Shown here: positions 7,773 through 16,227 of the stretch, piece after piece
Position numbering within the stretch: the stretch's first letter is position 1
Layout of the letters: every line of letters begins with the position of its first letter
DNA from: Flavobacteriaceae bacterium
Lineage (GTDB): Bacteria > Bacteroidota > Bacteroidia > Flavobacteriales > Flavobacteriaceae
Assembly (NCBI GenBank): GCA_009827225.1
Contig: WUAI01000033.1
Coordinates: 1 to 35,334 of the forward strand
Reading direction: 5' to 3'
Length of the DNA: 35,334 nt
Notes under the pieces: generated by a model
Databases searched by the model: none
Told to the model about the DNA's origin: nothing
The model's input: only the letters and a program-made list of their open reading frames with translations
Made by a program: the position numbers and the translations under genes

Positions 7773-8801
7773 ATGGGATTTTTTGACTTCCTGACTGAAG
7801 AGATCGCCATCGACCTAGGAACGGCGAATACCCTTATCATTCACAGCGATAAAGTAGTGGTGGATGCCCCTTCTATAGTGGCACGAGACCGTACTACCGG
7901 AAAAATAATTGCCGTGGGTAGGGAAGCTGCGAGGATGCAGGGAAAAACCCATGAGAATATCAAGACCATCCGGCCTTTGAAGGATGGGGTTATTGCCGAT
8001 TTCGACGCTAGTGAAAAGATGATCAATATGTTCATCAAAGACATACCGGCACTTAAAAAGAAAATACTTACTCCTTCCCTTCGCATGGTAATTTGTATCC
8101 CAAGTGGAATCACCGAAGTGGAAATGCGTGCGGTAAAAGAAAGTGCGGAAAGAGTAAATGGCAAGGAAGTATATCTGATCCATGAGCCTATGGCAGCGGC
8201 CATTGGTATTGGAGTGGACATCATGCAACCCAAAGGGAATATGGTGGTGGATATTGGTGGAGGAACCACCGAGATTGCGGTGATCGCTCTCGGAGGGATC
8301 GTTTGTGATAAGTCGGTTAAAATTGCGGGTGATGTATTTACCAACGATATCATCTACTATATGCGCACCCAACACAATTTGTACATCGGGGAGCGTACCG
8401 CGGAAAAGATTAAAATCCAGATAGGAGCAGCCACAGAGGACCTCGAACTTCCACCGGATGAAATGGCGGTTCAGGGCCGTGATTTGCTCACCGGAAAACC
8501 CAAGCAAATACAAACTTCCTATCGTGAGATTGCCAAGGCACTGGATAAGTCGATTTTACGTATCGAAGATTCTGTGATGGAAACACTCTCTCAAACACCT
8601 CCGGAATTAGCTGCCGACATCTACAATACGGGAATTTATCTTGCGGGTGGAGGATCGATGTTACGCGGACTAGATAAAAGATTGTCTCAAAAAACCGATC
8701 TGCCTGTTTACATTGCTGAAGACCCATTGCGTGCAGTGGTTCGTGGTACAGGAATTTGTTTAAAGAACCTCAACAAGTACAAAAGTGTATTGATCAAATA
8801 A
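7773..8801 (+). CDS. mreB: Rod shape-determining protein MreB
   Basis: MreB is a bacterial actin that polymerises under the inner membrane and positions the elongation machinery. The 342-residue protein has the actin-fold nucleotide motifs: phosphate 1 (AIDLGTANTLI), connect 1 (LIHEPMAAAIGIG), phosphate 2 (VVDIGGGTTEIAV) and adenosine (YLAGGGSMLRGLD). The N-terminal GFFDFL stretch is the short membrane-binding segment typical of MreB. It is the first gene of a tight five-gene operon, with 13 nt before mreC. Confidence 0.98.
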   Translation: MGFFDFLTEEIAIDLGTANTLIIHSDKVVVDAPSIVARDRTTGKIIAVGREAARMQGKTHENIKTIRPLKDGVIADFDASEKMINMFIKDIPALKKKILTPSLRMVICIPSGITEVEMRAVKESAERVNGKEVYLIHEPMAAAIGIGVDIMQPKGNMVVDIGGGTTEIAVIALGGIVCDKSVKIAGDVFTNDIIYYMRTQHNLYIGERTAEKIKIQIGAATEDLELPPDEMAVQGRDLLTGKPKQIQTSYREIAKALDKSILRIEDSVMETLSQTPPELAADIYNTGIYLAGGGSMLRGLDKRLSQKTDLPVYIAEDPLRAVVRGTGICLKNLNKYKSVLIK

Positions 8802-8814
8802 GAAATAACAGGCC

Positions 8815-9645
8815 ATGCAGCAGATTATCTTTTTTTTCATTCGGAATAAAAATTTCCTGTTGTTCGCTCTGTTATTTGGAATCTCTATTGGACTTACCCT
8901 CAATTCACACTATTATCACAAAACGAAATTCGTGAACTCTGCGAATTTTTTGTCAGGTGGAATTTTCTCATTCAAAAGTACCGTGACCGACTATTTTGAC
9001 CTGCGTCAGCAAAACGAAATTCTGACCGAAGAAAACAAAAAGCTGCGAGCCTTTATTCAGAATCTTGAACAAGAGGAATCTATAGATACCACGGACGGTA
9101 TGTTCGCCGATAGATCTTTTAAGTTTTATGCTGCCAAAGTGATCAACAACAACTATGCGAAGACCAAAAATTACCTTACACTCAACAAAGGGAGTAATGA
9201 TAGTTTAAAAGTGGACATGGGTGTTATTTCTTCGGAAGGTATTGTGGGAATTGTACATAGTGTTTCCGGCAATTATGCATCAGTGCAGTCGGTTTTAAAC
9301 ACGAATAGCCAGGTAGTTGCGAAGTTTAAAAAATCGGATCACTTCGGAACTCTTGTTTGGAATACTGAAATTCCGAATGTGGTTCAGCTCACGGAAATTC
9401 CAAGATTAGCCCCTGTTGCCTTGGGGGATACCATAGTGACCGACGGTAAATCGACGATTTTTCCGGAGGGCATTCCTATCGGAAAAGTACGTGATTTCGA
9501 GCGCAACCCGGACGAAGATTATTACAGCATCAATGTAGAACTGTTTACAGACATGACTAGCGTGAAACATGTGTACGCAGTGGAGAATACAAGAGCGGAA
9601 GAAATACTGACATTGGAAAACCAGGTGGAGGATGCAGAACAATGA
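8815..9645 (+). CDS. mreC: Rod shape-determining protein MreC
   Basis: This 276-residue protein has one N-terminal membrane helix (about residues 10-28), then a short coiled coil rich in E, N and K (about 60-85, QQNEILTEENKKLRAFIQNL). A periplasmic beta-domain follows, with GVISSEGIVGIVHSVS, FGTLVW and PEGIPIGKVRDF. It links MreB filaments to PBP2 in the periplasm. The last 14 nt overlap mreD in another frame, indicating coupled translation. The acidic C-terminal tail (ENQVEDAEQ) has no recognised role. Confidence 0.95.
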   Translation: MQQIIFFFIRNKNFLLFALLFGISIGLTLNSHYYHKTKFVNSANFLSGGIFSFKSTVTDYFDLRQQNEILTEENKKLRAFIQNLEQEESIDTTDGMFADRSFKFYAAKVINNNYAKTKNYLTLNKGSNDSLKVDMGVISSEGIVGIVHSVSGNYASVQSVLNTNSQVVAKFKKSDHFGTLVWNTEIPNVVQLTEIPRLAPVALGDTIVTDGKSTIFPEGIPIGKVRDFERNPDEDYYSINVELFTDMTSVKHVYAVENTRAEEILTLENQVEDAEQ

Positions 9646-10141
9646 GATCTTAGTAAATAGTGTCCGTTTTCTGGTGCTGGTTTTCGTTCAGGTTCTATTG
9701 CTGAATCAAATCAATATTATGGGGTATGTGAATCCCTTCCTATACCCACTTTTCATTTTGGTTTTTCCCTTGAATGGTAACAAGAGCCTCCTGATATTAC
9801 TGAGTTTTGTACTGGGATTGACGATTGATATGTTCGGTGATTCCGGAGGTGTCCATGCAGCGGCCTGCGTGTTTATCGCATGGATACGCCCTGTCATGCT
9901 GAGGTCGTCTTTCGGAGTGAGTTATCAATTGAATACATTAAAGATAAGTACGGCCCCATTGTCTAAACAGATAGGTTATATTCTTTTGATGGTTTTCTTC
10001 CATCATGTGGTGCTTTTTTCCCTTGAAATTTTTAACTTAAATCGCATACTTTTAATTCTGAAATCCACGTTATTTTCAGGAGTATTGTCTGCTGTTTTAA
10101 TGGTTTGTACGGTGCTCTTATTTAGCCGAAAAAGTGCATGA
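9632..10141 (+). CDS. mreD: Rod shape-determining protein MreD
   Basis: This 169-residue, strongly hydrophobic inner-membrane protein has about five helices and the N-terminal NSVRFLVLVFVQVLLLNQI typical of Bacteroidota MreD. It is part of the elongasome with MreC and RodA. The start at 9632 inside mreC is required: the next ATG in this region (9642) is in a frame that stops at once, and the N-terminal helix is needed. Its stop overlaps the mrdA start (ATGA). Confidence 0.9.
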   Translation: MQNNEILVNSVRFLVLVFVQVLLLNQINIMGYVNPFLYPLFILVFPLNGNKSLLILLSFVLGLTIDMFGDSGGVHAAACVFIAWIRPVMLRSSFGVSYQLNTLKISTAPLSKQIGYILLMVFFHHVVLFSLEIFNLNRILLILKSTLFSGVLSAVLMVCTVLLFSRKSA

Positions 10142-12006
10142 GAAAATTTTTACTTCTGTTTATTGTTTTAATCACCGGCATGGTCTTCGCCGGGAGGTTA
10201 TTCTATTTGCAGATTTATGATGATTCCTTCCAGGCCCTATCCGAAAACAATGCTGTAAAAGTAGAATATGATTATCCGCAGCGTGGGTATCTTTTTGACA
10301 GGAATGGGGAATTGCTGGTCTCGAATCAGCCTTCCTATGATGTAATGGTAATACCAAGGGACGTCAAACCGATGGACACCCTGGAGTTTTGTGACCTGCT
10401 GAAGATCACACCCGAAGAATTCAGAAACAAGCTAAGAAAAGCGACGGTTTATTCTCCCCGACTCCCCTCTCCTATTGTTCCGCAACTTACCAAAACGGAG
10501 TACGCATCCCTTTCTGAAAAAATGCACAAATTTGAAGGCTTTTACATTCAGAAGCGATCCCTTCGCGATTACCAGGTGGATCATTCTGCAAATGTCCTCG
10601 GTTACATTTCCGAAGTAAATGAGGCCATCATTGAACGAAACCCGTATTACCAAATGGGCGAATTGATTGGTACCGGGGGCGTGGAAAAACAATACGAAGA
10701 TTTATTAAGGGGCACCAAAGGAGTAAAACGCTATCAAAAAGATCGATTCAACTCCGTTATTGGCCCTTATGAGGAGGGTAAATTCGATACACTACCTGTT
10801 AGAGGTAAAGACATTATTTTGACCATCGACGGAGCACTTCAGCAATACGGAGAAGACCTGATGGTAAACAAACGAGGCGGCATTGTGGCTCTGGAACCTT
10901 CGACCGGGGAAATCCTTGCCCTGGTGGCAGCACCCAATTACGATCCCGCATTGTTGGTGGGAAGACAGCGTTCCAAAAACTTCACAAAGTTATACTACGA
11001 CACGATTGCCAAACCACTTTTTGACCGGGTTTTGCAAGGGGAATATCCGCCGGGATCCCCTTTCAAAGCATTAACGGCCCTGATAGGCCTTCAGGAAGGA
11101 GTAATCGATTTGGAGGAAAAGGTTTCCTGTCGCGGCGGTTATAATTACGGGGGGTCCAAGCCTTTGGGATGTCACCACCATAAGAGTCCGCTGTCCATGA
11201 TTGGTGGAATTGCTAATTCCTGTAATAGTTACTTTGCTACGGTATATCGGCGTACCATCGATAAATATCCCACTCCGCAGGAAGGAATCGATAATTGGAA
11301 AAAGCATCTTAACAGCTTCGGACTCGGAAATTATTTAGGGTACGATTTGCCAGTTGGTAAAAGAGGATTGATCCCTAATTCGGATTATTACAACCGCTAC
11401 TATCAATATCCAAAATATAAATGGTATACCCCTGCGACTATATCGAATTCCATTGGCCAGGGGGAAGTACTGATGACCCCCATGCAGATGGTAAATTTTA
11501 CGGCTGCGATTGCCAACAGGGGCTATTACTATAAACCGCACATCATAAAAAATATCGTTGGGGTGGATACCATCCCATCACAATACCGTGAGAAGTTTGT
11601 CACCTCCATCTCACCGGAATATTTTGAACCGGTGATCCAGGGAATGCACGATGTGTACAACTATGGAACAGCCGCCTATATACAAGTGCCTGGCATCGAT
11701 ATATGTGGAAAAACAGGTACCGCTGAGAACTATATAAAGATCAACGGTGAACGTATGCAGCTTACCGATCATTCCGTTTTTGTAGCGTTTGCTCCCAAGG
11801 ACAATCCTAAGATCGCCCTGGCAGTATTTGTGGAAAACGGATACTGGGGCTCACGCTGGGCTGGACGCATCGCCGGACTCATGATCGAAAAATATCTTAA
11901 AGGAGAGATCTCCCGGAAGGACATGGAAGACTTTGTGTTGAACGGAAGTTTGGAAGAAGAATATGCCAAGCCATACACCGGAGAACCCTTTATAATTAAC
12001 CAATAA
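10138..12006 (+). CDS. mrdA: Penicillin-binding protein 2 (class B transpeptidase)
   Basis: PBP2 cross-links peptidoglycan during cell elongation. The 622-residue protein has an N-terminal membrane anchor (about residues 3-20), a PBP dimerisation/pedestal domain (about 40-215, with PQRGYLFDRNGELL and GYISEVNE) and a transpeptidase domain. The active-site motifs are SPFK (Ser307, Lys310), SCN in GGIANSCNSYF and KTG in ICGKTGTAEN near residue 525. The usual PGST-FK here reads PGSPFK, with the catalytic Ser and Lys intact. RodA starts at the very next base after the stop, consistent with a PBP2-RodA glycosyltransferase/transpeptidase pair. Confidence 0.96.
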   Translation: MRKFLLLFIVLITGMVFAGRLFYLQIYDDSFQALSENNAVKVEYDYPQRGYLFDRNGELLVSNQPSYDVMVIPRDVKPMDTLEFCDLLKITPEEFRNKLRKATVYSPRLPSPIVPQLTKTEYASLSEKMHKFEGFYIQKRSLRDYQVDHSANVLGYISEVNEAIIERNPYYQMGELIGTGGVEKQYEDLLRGTKGVKRYQKDRFNSVIGPYEEGKFDTLPVRGKDIILTIDGALQQYGEDLMVNKRGGIVALEPSTGEILALVAAPNYDPALLVGRQRSKNFTKLYYDTIAKPLFDRVLQGEYPPGSPFKALTALIGLQEGVIDLEEKVSCRGGYNYGGSKPLGCHHHKSPLSMIGGIANSCNSYFATVYRRTIDKYPTPQEGIDNWKKHLNSFGLGNYLGYDLPVGKRGLIPNSDYYNRYYQYPKYKWYTPATISNSIGQGEVLMTPMQMVNFTAAIANRGYYYKPHIIKNIVGVDTIPSQYREKFVTSISPEYFEPVIQGMHDVYNYGTAAYIQVPGIDICGKTGTAENYIKINGERMQLTDHSVFVAFAPKDNPKIALAVFVENGYWGSRWAGRIAGLMIEKYLKGEISRKDMEDFVLNGSLEEEYAKPYTGEPFIINQ

Positions 12007-13263
12007 ATGAATTCCCAAACACGCTACGTAAAATTTGATTGGATGACCATCCTGCTTTATGTAGCATTGGTATTTATTGGCTGGATCAATATTTACTCTG
12101 CCTCACTTAGTGATAATGCGGTTTCCTTTATCGACTTCGACCAGATCTATTTCAAACAATTGCTTTGGATTGCCCTGAGTGTAGTTATAATCGCTTTTGT
12201 ACTGGCCATTGATTCCAAGTTTTATGAACGATTCTCGAGCATCATCTACCTGGTGTCGTTAGGATCGCTTTTAGGTTTGTTTGTCTTCGGAAAAGAGATC
12301 TCCGGAGCTACTTCCTGGTATTCTCTTGGAGGAGTAGGACTACAACCCAGTGAATTTGCCAAGGCAGCTACGGCACTGGCGCTGGCTAAATACATCAGTG
12401 ATATACAGACGAATATGAAGACTTTCAAGAATCAATTGGGGGCCTTCATGATCATCGCCATTCCGGCACTGCTTATCATACCACAACCAGACCCGGGGAG
12501 TGCATTGGTATATTCGGCATTTGTGTTCACTATGTATCGGGAAGGAATGCACTTTGTGTACTTGCTACTCGGATTTTTTGCAGCAGCCCTCTTTATCGGA
12601 ACCCTGGCACTTGGTGTTCCATATGTGGTTGGAATTGTATTGGCTGTAGCGGCATTCATATACTGGCGAAACCGTAAGAAGAAACCGAATAGGTTCAAAT
12701 ATGCTATAATTATTCTTTCTTGTATCGCATTCTCTTTCTCGGTGAATTACATCTTTAATAATGTCTTCGAACAGAGGCATCGCGACCGATTTAATATCGT
12801 CCTTGGCAAAGAGATCGATGCTAAAGGTATAGGGTATAATACCAACCAGAGTGAAATTGCCATAGGAAGCGGAGGTTGGACAGGAAAAGGATGGACGCAG
12901 GGAACACAAACCAAAGGTAATTTCGTCCCGGAACAGCACACTGATTATATTTTTAGCACTGTAGGAGAAGAATGGGGATTTATCGGTTCGCTCGTTGTCG
13001 TGATATTGTTCCTAGCTCTTATCGTCAGAATTCTGGTGTTGGCGGAACGCCAAAAATCTAAGTTTAGTCGAGTATATGGCTACAGTGTGGCCTCTATATT
13101 ATTTTTACACTTCTTTGTCAATATCGGAATGGTGATCGGACTTTTACCAACAATTGGTATTCCTTTACCCTTCTTTAGCTATGGTGGGTCCAGCTTATGG
13201 GGCTTTACTATTTTGTTATTCATATTTGTACGACTCGATGGGTCGAATTACTATTATACGTAG
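12007..13263 (+). CDS. rodA: Peptidoglycan glycosyltransferase RodA (SEDS family)
   Basis: This 418-residue polytopic membrane protein of the SEDS family polymerises lipid II into glycan strands. Visible signatures are GATSWYSLGGVGLQPSEFAKAA, PQPDPGSALVY and EQHTDYIFSTVGEEWGF, and near the end LPTIGIPLPFFSYGGSS. The central SEDS Asp lies in the PDPGSAL stretch. The soluble segment about residues 215-230 (WRNRKKKPNRFK) is a basic cytoplasmic loop. The gene is joined to mrdA without a gap and ends the operon; a hairpin terminator follows 27 nt later. Confidence 0.97.
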   Translation: MNSQTRYVKFDWMTILLYVALVFIGWINIYSASLSDNAVSFIDFDQIYFKQLLWIALSVVIIAFVLAIDSKFYERFSSIIYLVSLGSLLGLFVFGKEISGATSWYSLGGVGLQPSEFAKAATALALAKYISDIQTNMKTFKNQLGAFMIIAIPALLIIPQPDPGSALVYSAFVFTMYREGMHFVYLLLGFFAAALFIGTLALGVPYVVGIVLAVAAFIYWRNRKKKPNRFKYAIIILSCIAFSFSVNYIFNNVFEQRHRDRFNIVLGKEIDAKGIGYNTNQSEIAIGSGGWTGKGWTQGTQTKGNFVPEQHTDYIFSTVGEEWGFIGSLVVVILFLALIVRILVLAERQKSKFSRVYGYSVASILFLHFFVNIGMVIGLLPTIGIPLPFFSYGGSSLWGFTILLFIFVRLDGSNYYYT

Positions 13264-13289
13264 TACAACCTCAATGCCCAATAAATGGG

Positions 13290-13309
13290 GTGGCGAGCCA
13301 CTATTTTTT
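13290..13309 (+). terminator. Rho-independent terminator after rodA
   Basis: GTGG (13290-13293) pairs with CCAC (13298-13301) around a CGAG loop, followed by TATTTTTT. The CCAC arm can instead join a longer hairpin with 13324-13336. Confidence 0.5.
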
Positions 13310-13336
13310 GTAGTTTTTTGAACACAAAAAATGTGG
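13298..13336. repeat. Second, overlapping hairpin in the rodA / endonuclease convergent gap
   Basis: CCACTATTTTTTGT (13298-13311) and ACAAAAAATGTGG (13324-13336) are complementary over 13 bp with one bulged T and a 12-nt loop. On the minus strand GGCTTCGCCAC followed by ATTTTTTG could also end the endonuclease transcript. Confidence 0.4.
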
Positions 13337-13397
13337 CGAAGCCGTTTAACAGCACTACTTTTTATTTGTAATTGAAAGAGTCCAATTATTACTAAAT

Positions 13398-14216
13398 CTA
13401 ACGGCCACCCCAGGCTTCAATATTTAAGGTAGCCTCTATTCTTTTTTCTTCGGAATCGGGTAAATCCGGAAAGAAATCTATTCCTGTTTTGGTTTCTACC
13501 TGGTCGATGGTCACCATATACTCATAAATGGATTTTTCACTTTTTTCATTCGGAATGATAAACGCAATGGCTTTCTTCTTTCCGTTGGAAATATCAAGTA
13601 TGATCTTATAAAACTCAAGCGGTACAGAAACATCTTCGTCTCCAATACTGCCCAATCCCTGCTTCAAAATACCTCCGGTGACCACATATACTCCATCATA
13701 TCTTCCCGCCCAATAACGCACTTTTTGTTCCAGGCGATTCCAGATTCCTCCATTGAACTCACGATCCTGCGGACTAATATTACTGGTAAGGAAAGTTTCA
13801 TGATAGGCGTTGTATTCGAATCGGCGATCACCTGCCGGCACCAGATGTCCGCGATCATAGCCCGAATTTTTATAGTTGCGCCAGTCCGCAGATCCCGAAC
13901 TTACCTCACGGTCTTGAATAAAATAAGGGCGTTCAAAGTCGTTTTTGGAAAGATGGGATTTCTTTAATTCGTAGGCTACCCATTCTGCCTGTTCGTGGGT
14001 TTCGGAATAGGAAAGAGTAAAATAATTGTGATTTACAACCACTCCTGTGGTGGATTCAGGAAGATAGGATCCATGGAATTCGGAGGAAGTGTCAGTTTTG
14101 GAGGTTGCATTTTCTTCCGGATAATGCTCATTTTCTTGGTCCACGTACTTTTCAGCAAAGAAAAGAATGGCGGTAACAAAAATGACAATGAGAACGTAGG
14201 TGTATTTTCTGTTCAT
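13398..14216 (-). CDS. Secreted DNA/RNA non-specific endonuclease (NUC1 family)
   Basis: This 272-residue protein has an N-terminal hydrophobic helix (about residues 6-20) that is a signal peptide or membrane anchor. A low-complexity acidic linker follows, then a beta-beta-alpha-metal nuclease domain. The catalytic DRGH is at residues 121-124 (DRGHLVPAGD), and the metal-binding Asn is in TSNISPQDREFNGGIW (Asn146, Asn155). The family hydrolyses DNA and RNA without sequence preference, using one Mg2+. The likely place of action is the periplasm or outside the cell, for nucleotide scavenging. It is convergent with rodA and divergent from the histidine kinase gene. Confidence 0.93.
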   Translation of the reverse strand: MNRKYTYVLIVIFVTAILFFAEKYVDQENEHYPEENATSKTDTSSEFHGSYLPESTTGVVVNHNYFTLSYSETHEQAEWVAYELKKSHLSKNDFERPYFIQDREVSSGSADWRNYKNSGYDRGHLVPAGDRRFEYNAYHETFLTSNISPQDREFNGGIWNRLEQKVRYWAGRYDGVYVVTGGILKQGLGSIGDEDVSVPLEFYKIILDISNGKKKAIAFIIPNEKSEKSIYEYMVTIDQVETKTGIDFFPDLPDSEEKRIEATLNIEAWGGR

Positions 14217-14292
14217 GAACGAAGTTTAGGTCAGATACGAGGGACAATTATGAAATATATTACGATTCAAATTATAGGCTCTCTTCATTCAT

Positions 14293-14300
14293 CAAAAGTA
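14293..14300 (-). promoter_or_regulatory. Possible -7 element (TACTTTTG) for the endonuclease gene
   Basis: TACTTTTG on the minus strand matches TAnnTTTG, 76 nt upstream of the ATG at 14216. No -33 element was identified, so chance is possible. Confidence 0.3.
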
Positions 14301-14355
14301 GGAAATACTATCATTAATTATGATCGGGGGTCATCAATCCACCCATTTTTTTCGT

Positions 14356-14363
14356 TAAGTTTG
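14356..14363 (+). promoter_or_regulatory. -7 promoter element (TAAGTTTG) immediately before the histidine kinase start
   Basis: TAAGTTTG matches TAnnTTTG exactly and is followed by only AAAT before the ATG at 14368. Initiation a few bases downstream would give a leaderless or nearly leaderless mRNA. Confidence 0.4.
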
Positions 14364-14367
14364 AAAT

Positions 14368-16227
14368 ATGCTGAGGCTAACCATCATCTCCCTGTGCTCT
14401 TTGCTGTTATTTGCTGCTTGCGAAAAGGTCGAAAAAGAATCATTTACAGCGGAACAAATCCAGGGTATTCATCTTAAAAAGGATTCAGTTCCGCAGGATT
14501 CACTATACATACTATTAAAAAGTATTCAAAAAGAAATCGATACCCGGAAGGAACTCCCTGACTCCCTCTCGCTTAAGAACAATTATTACTTAGGCAACTA
14601 TTTTAGGGCTGAAGGGTATTTAGATAGTGCCTCAGTTTATTATCAAAGAGCTGTTGATCTTGTTGAAGATCCGTTGGACTATAGCAAGGGTTACTATTAT
14701 TTTTTTAGCGCAAATGATGCCTATTTTGCCCAAGGCAAATATGGAGATTGTATAACCATCGCAGAAAATTATCTAAGTAGACTGCAAGAGACGGATTTTG
14801 CAGAGAAAAGCTTAGCGTACCTGATGTTAAGCAATAGTTACAAGGAAATTCCAGATTTGGATAAAGCCTTGTATTATACCGACCAGTGGATTAGAGTTTT
14901 AAATATTACTAAAGACACGAATAGTATTTATACAGCACTTTTTGCGAAAGCCAGAATACTATATGATAGAGATGAGAATCCTAAAGCGACGCTGAAACTA
15001 TTAGATAGCCTTTTGGATTATGATGATAGAATGTCAAACGATATCAAGAGACAATTCTACACCACTTTAGGGGTCCATCATTACTATGACAATAATTTTG
15101 AAAAAGCCTATGAAAACTATCAAAAAAGCCTGCAGGCTGCCAAATTATTAGAGGATTCGGCTGACAAAAATTCCCTCTTAGCCACCCCTGTTGCCAATTT
15201 GGTTGAGGTATCAATCGATTTAAAAAAATACGAACAGGCGCAAAAATACCTGGATACCATCACAAGCATTGGAATCCATAATATCCCCAGATATTTGAGA
15301 CGAAGTGTTTTAAAATATCAACTACGCCTGGCTTCTGCCACTAACAATAATCTAAATCTTTTGTACGATCATTTGGATACAATTTCAAAGTACCAGGAAC
15401 TCACGTATCAGGAAAAGATCAACAATGAATTGGTGGCATTACAACAAGCCAATGAGAATGAGAAAATTCTTCTTCAGCAAAAACAGGCAGCCGAAATTGA
15501 AAACCTTAAACTGGAAACAAGGTCGTTAATCGGTCTTATTTCCGCCGGGTTGCTTGGTGTAATTGGCCTCCTTTTTTATCAACGTCGAAAACTGAGATTT
15601 GAGCGTCAAAGTATGCAGAATCAGCAGCGATTGCTTCGTTCGCAAATGAATCCACACTTTACTTTTAATACGTTATATGCCATACAAAGCGAAATTCAGA
15701 AAGACGAACAAGGTGCCAGTGACTACTTGCTGAAATTCTCACGATTATTGCGCCTCACCCTCGAGAATTCCACACGGAATTATGTGTTATTAGAAAACGA
15801 ACTCGAAGCACTCCGTGAGTACATGGACCTGCAGAAGGTGAGGCTTAACAACGGATTCGATTATACTTTTGAATTTTTGAACATGGAAGAAGACGAATTT
15901 ATTTTTGTTCCTCCCATGCTGTTGCAGCCCTTCGTGGAAAATAGCATTGAACATGGGTTTGCAGGAATTGATTATCCAGGTAAGATTAACATTCAGTTAC
16001 AAAGCAAAGAAAAATTCATTCAATGTACTATTGAAGATAACGGTAAAGGCCTTCAAGGCAACCGTTCGGAAGAAAAAGAATCTACATCTATGGGGCTTAT
16101 TTCTGATTTCTTGCTGAAAAGCACTGGACGATCCGTTCAGATTATAGATAAAAAAGAAAGAAATGCAAATGAGAGTGGTATTTTAGTTGCTTTCAGCATT
16201 CCTTATAAACAAACCGAGAATGATTAA
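14368..16227 (+). CDS. TPR-containing sensor histidine kinase, LytS-like (His_kinase family)
   Basis: This 619-residue sensor starts with a signal peptide that ends in a lipobox-like LLFAAC (Cys19). A periplasmic region of TPR-like helical repeats spans about residues 60-370 (e.g. DSASVYYQRAVDL, FEKAYENYQKSLQAAK). A coiled segment, one membrane helix (about 386-405) and a cytoplasmic kinase follow. The kinase belongs to the LytS/YehU class: phospho-acceptor His430 in MNPHFTFNTLYAIQSE, N-box LLQPFVENSIEHGF and G-box EDNGKGL. The signal sensed by the TPR region is unknown. It overlaps the LytTR regulator gene by 8 nt, so they form a dedicated two-component pair. Confidence 0.92.
   Translation: MLRLTIISLCSLLLFAACEKVEKESFTAEQIQGIHLKKDSVPQDSLYILLKSIQKEIDTRKELPDSLSLKNNYYLGNYFRAEGYLDSASVYYQRAVDLVEDPLDYSKGYYYFFSANDAYFAQGKYGDCITIAENYLSRLQETDFAEKSLAYLMLSNSYKEIPDLDKALYYTDQWIRVLNITKDTNSIYTALFAKARILYDRDENPKATLKLLDSLLDYDDRMSNDIKRQFYTTLGVHHYYDNNFEKAYENYQKSLQAAKLLEDSADKNSLLATPVANLVEVSIDLKKYEQAQKYLDTITSIGIHNIPRYLRRSVLKYQLRLASATNNNLNLLYDHLDTISKYQELTYQEKINNELVALQQANENEKILLQQKQAAEIENLKLETRSLIGLISAGLLGVIGLLFYQRRKLRFERQSMQNQQRLLRSQMNPHFTFNTLYAIQSEIQKDEQGASDYLLKFSRLLRLTLENSTRNYVLLENELEALREYMDLQKVRLNNGFDYTFEFLNMEEDEFIFVPPMLLQPFVENSIEHGFAGIDYPGKINIQLQSKEKFIQCTIEDNGKGLQGNRSEEKESTSMGLISDFLLKSTGRSVQIIDKKERNANESGILVAFSIPYKQTEND

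Noticed and set aside
7815-8513. 232-codon minus-strand frame opposite mreB
   Set aside because: It is antisense to a clear, full-length MreB, has no family match by eye, and a His/Ser-rich composition typical of antisense translation.
12565-12939. 124-codon minus-strand frame opposite rodA
   Set aside because: It lies wholly inside rodA antisense, with no start signal or recognisable domain.
13995-14477. 160-codon plus-strand frame before and into the histidine kinase gene
   Set aside because: It is antisense to the endonuclease start and out of frame with the kinase; the product is low-complexity and unlike any family.
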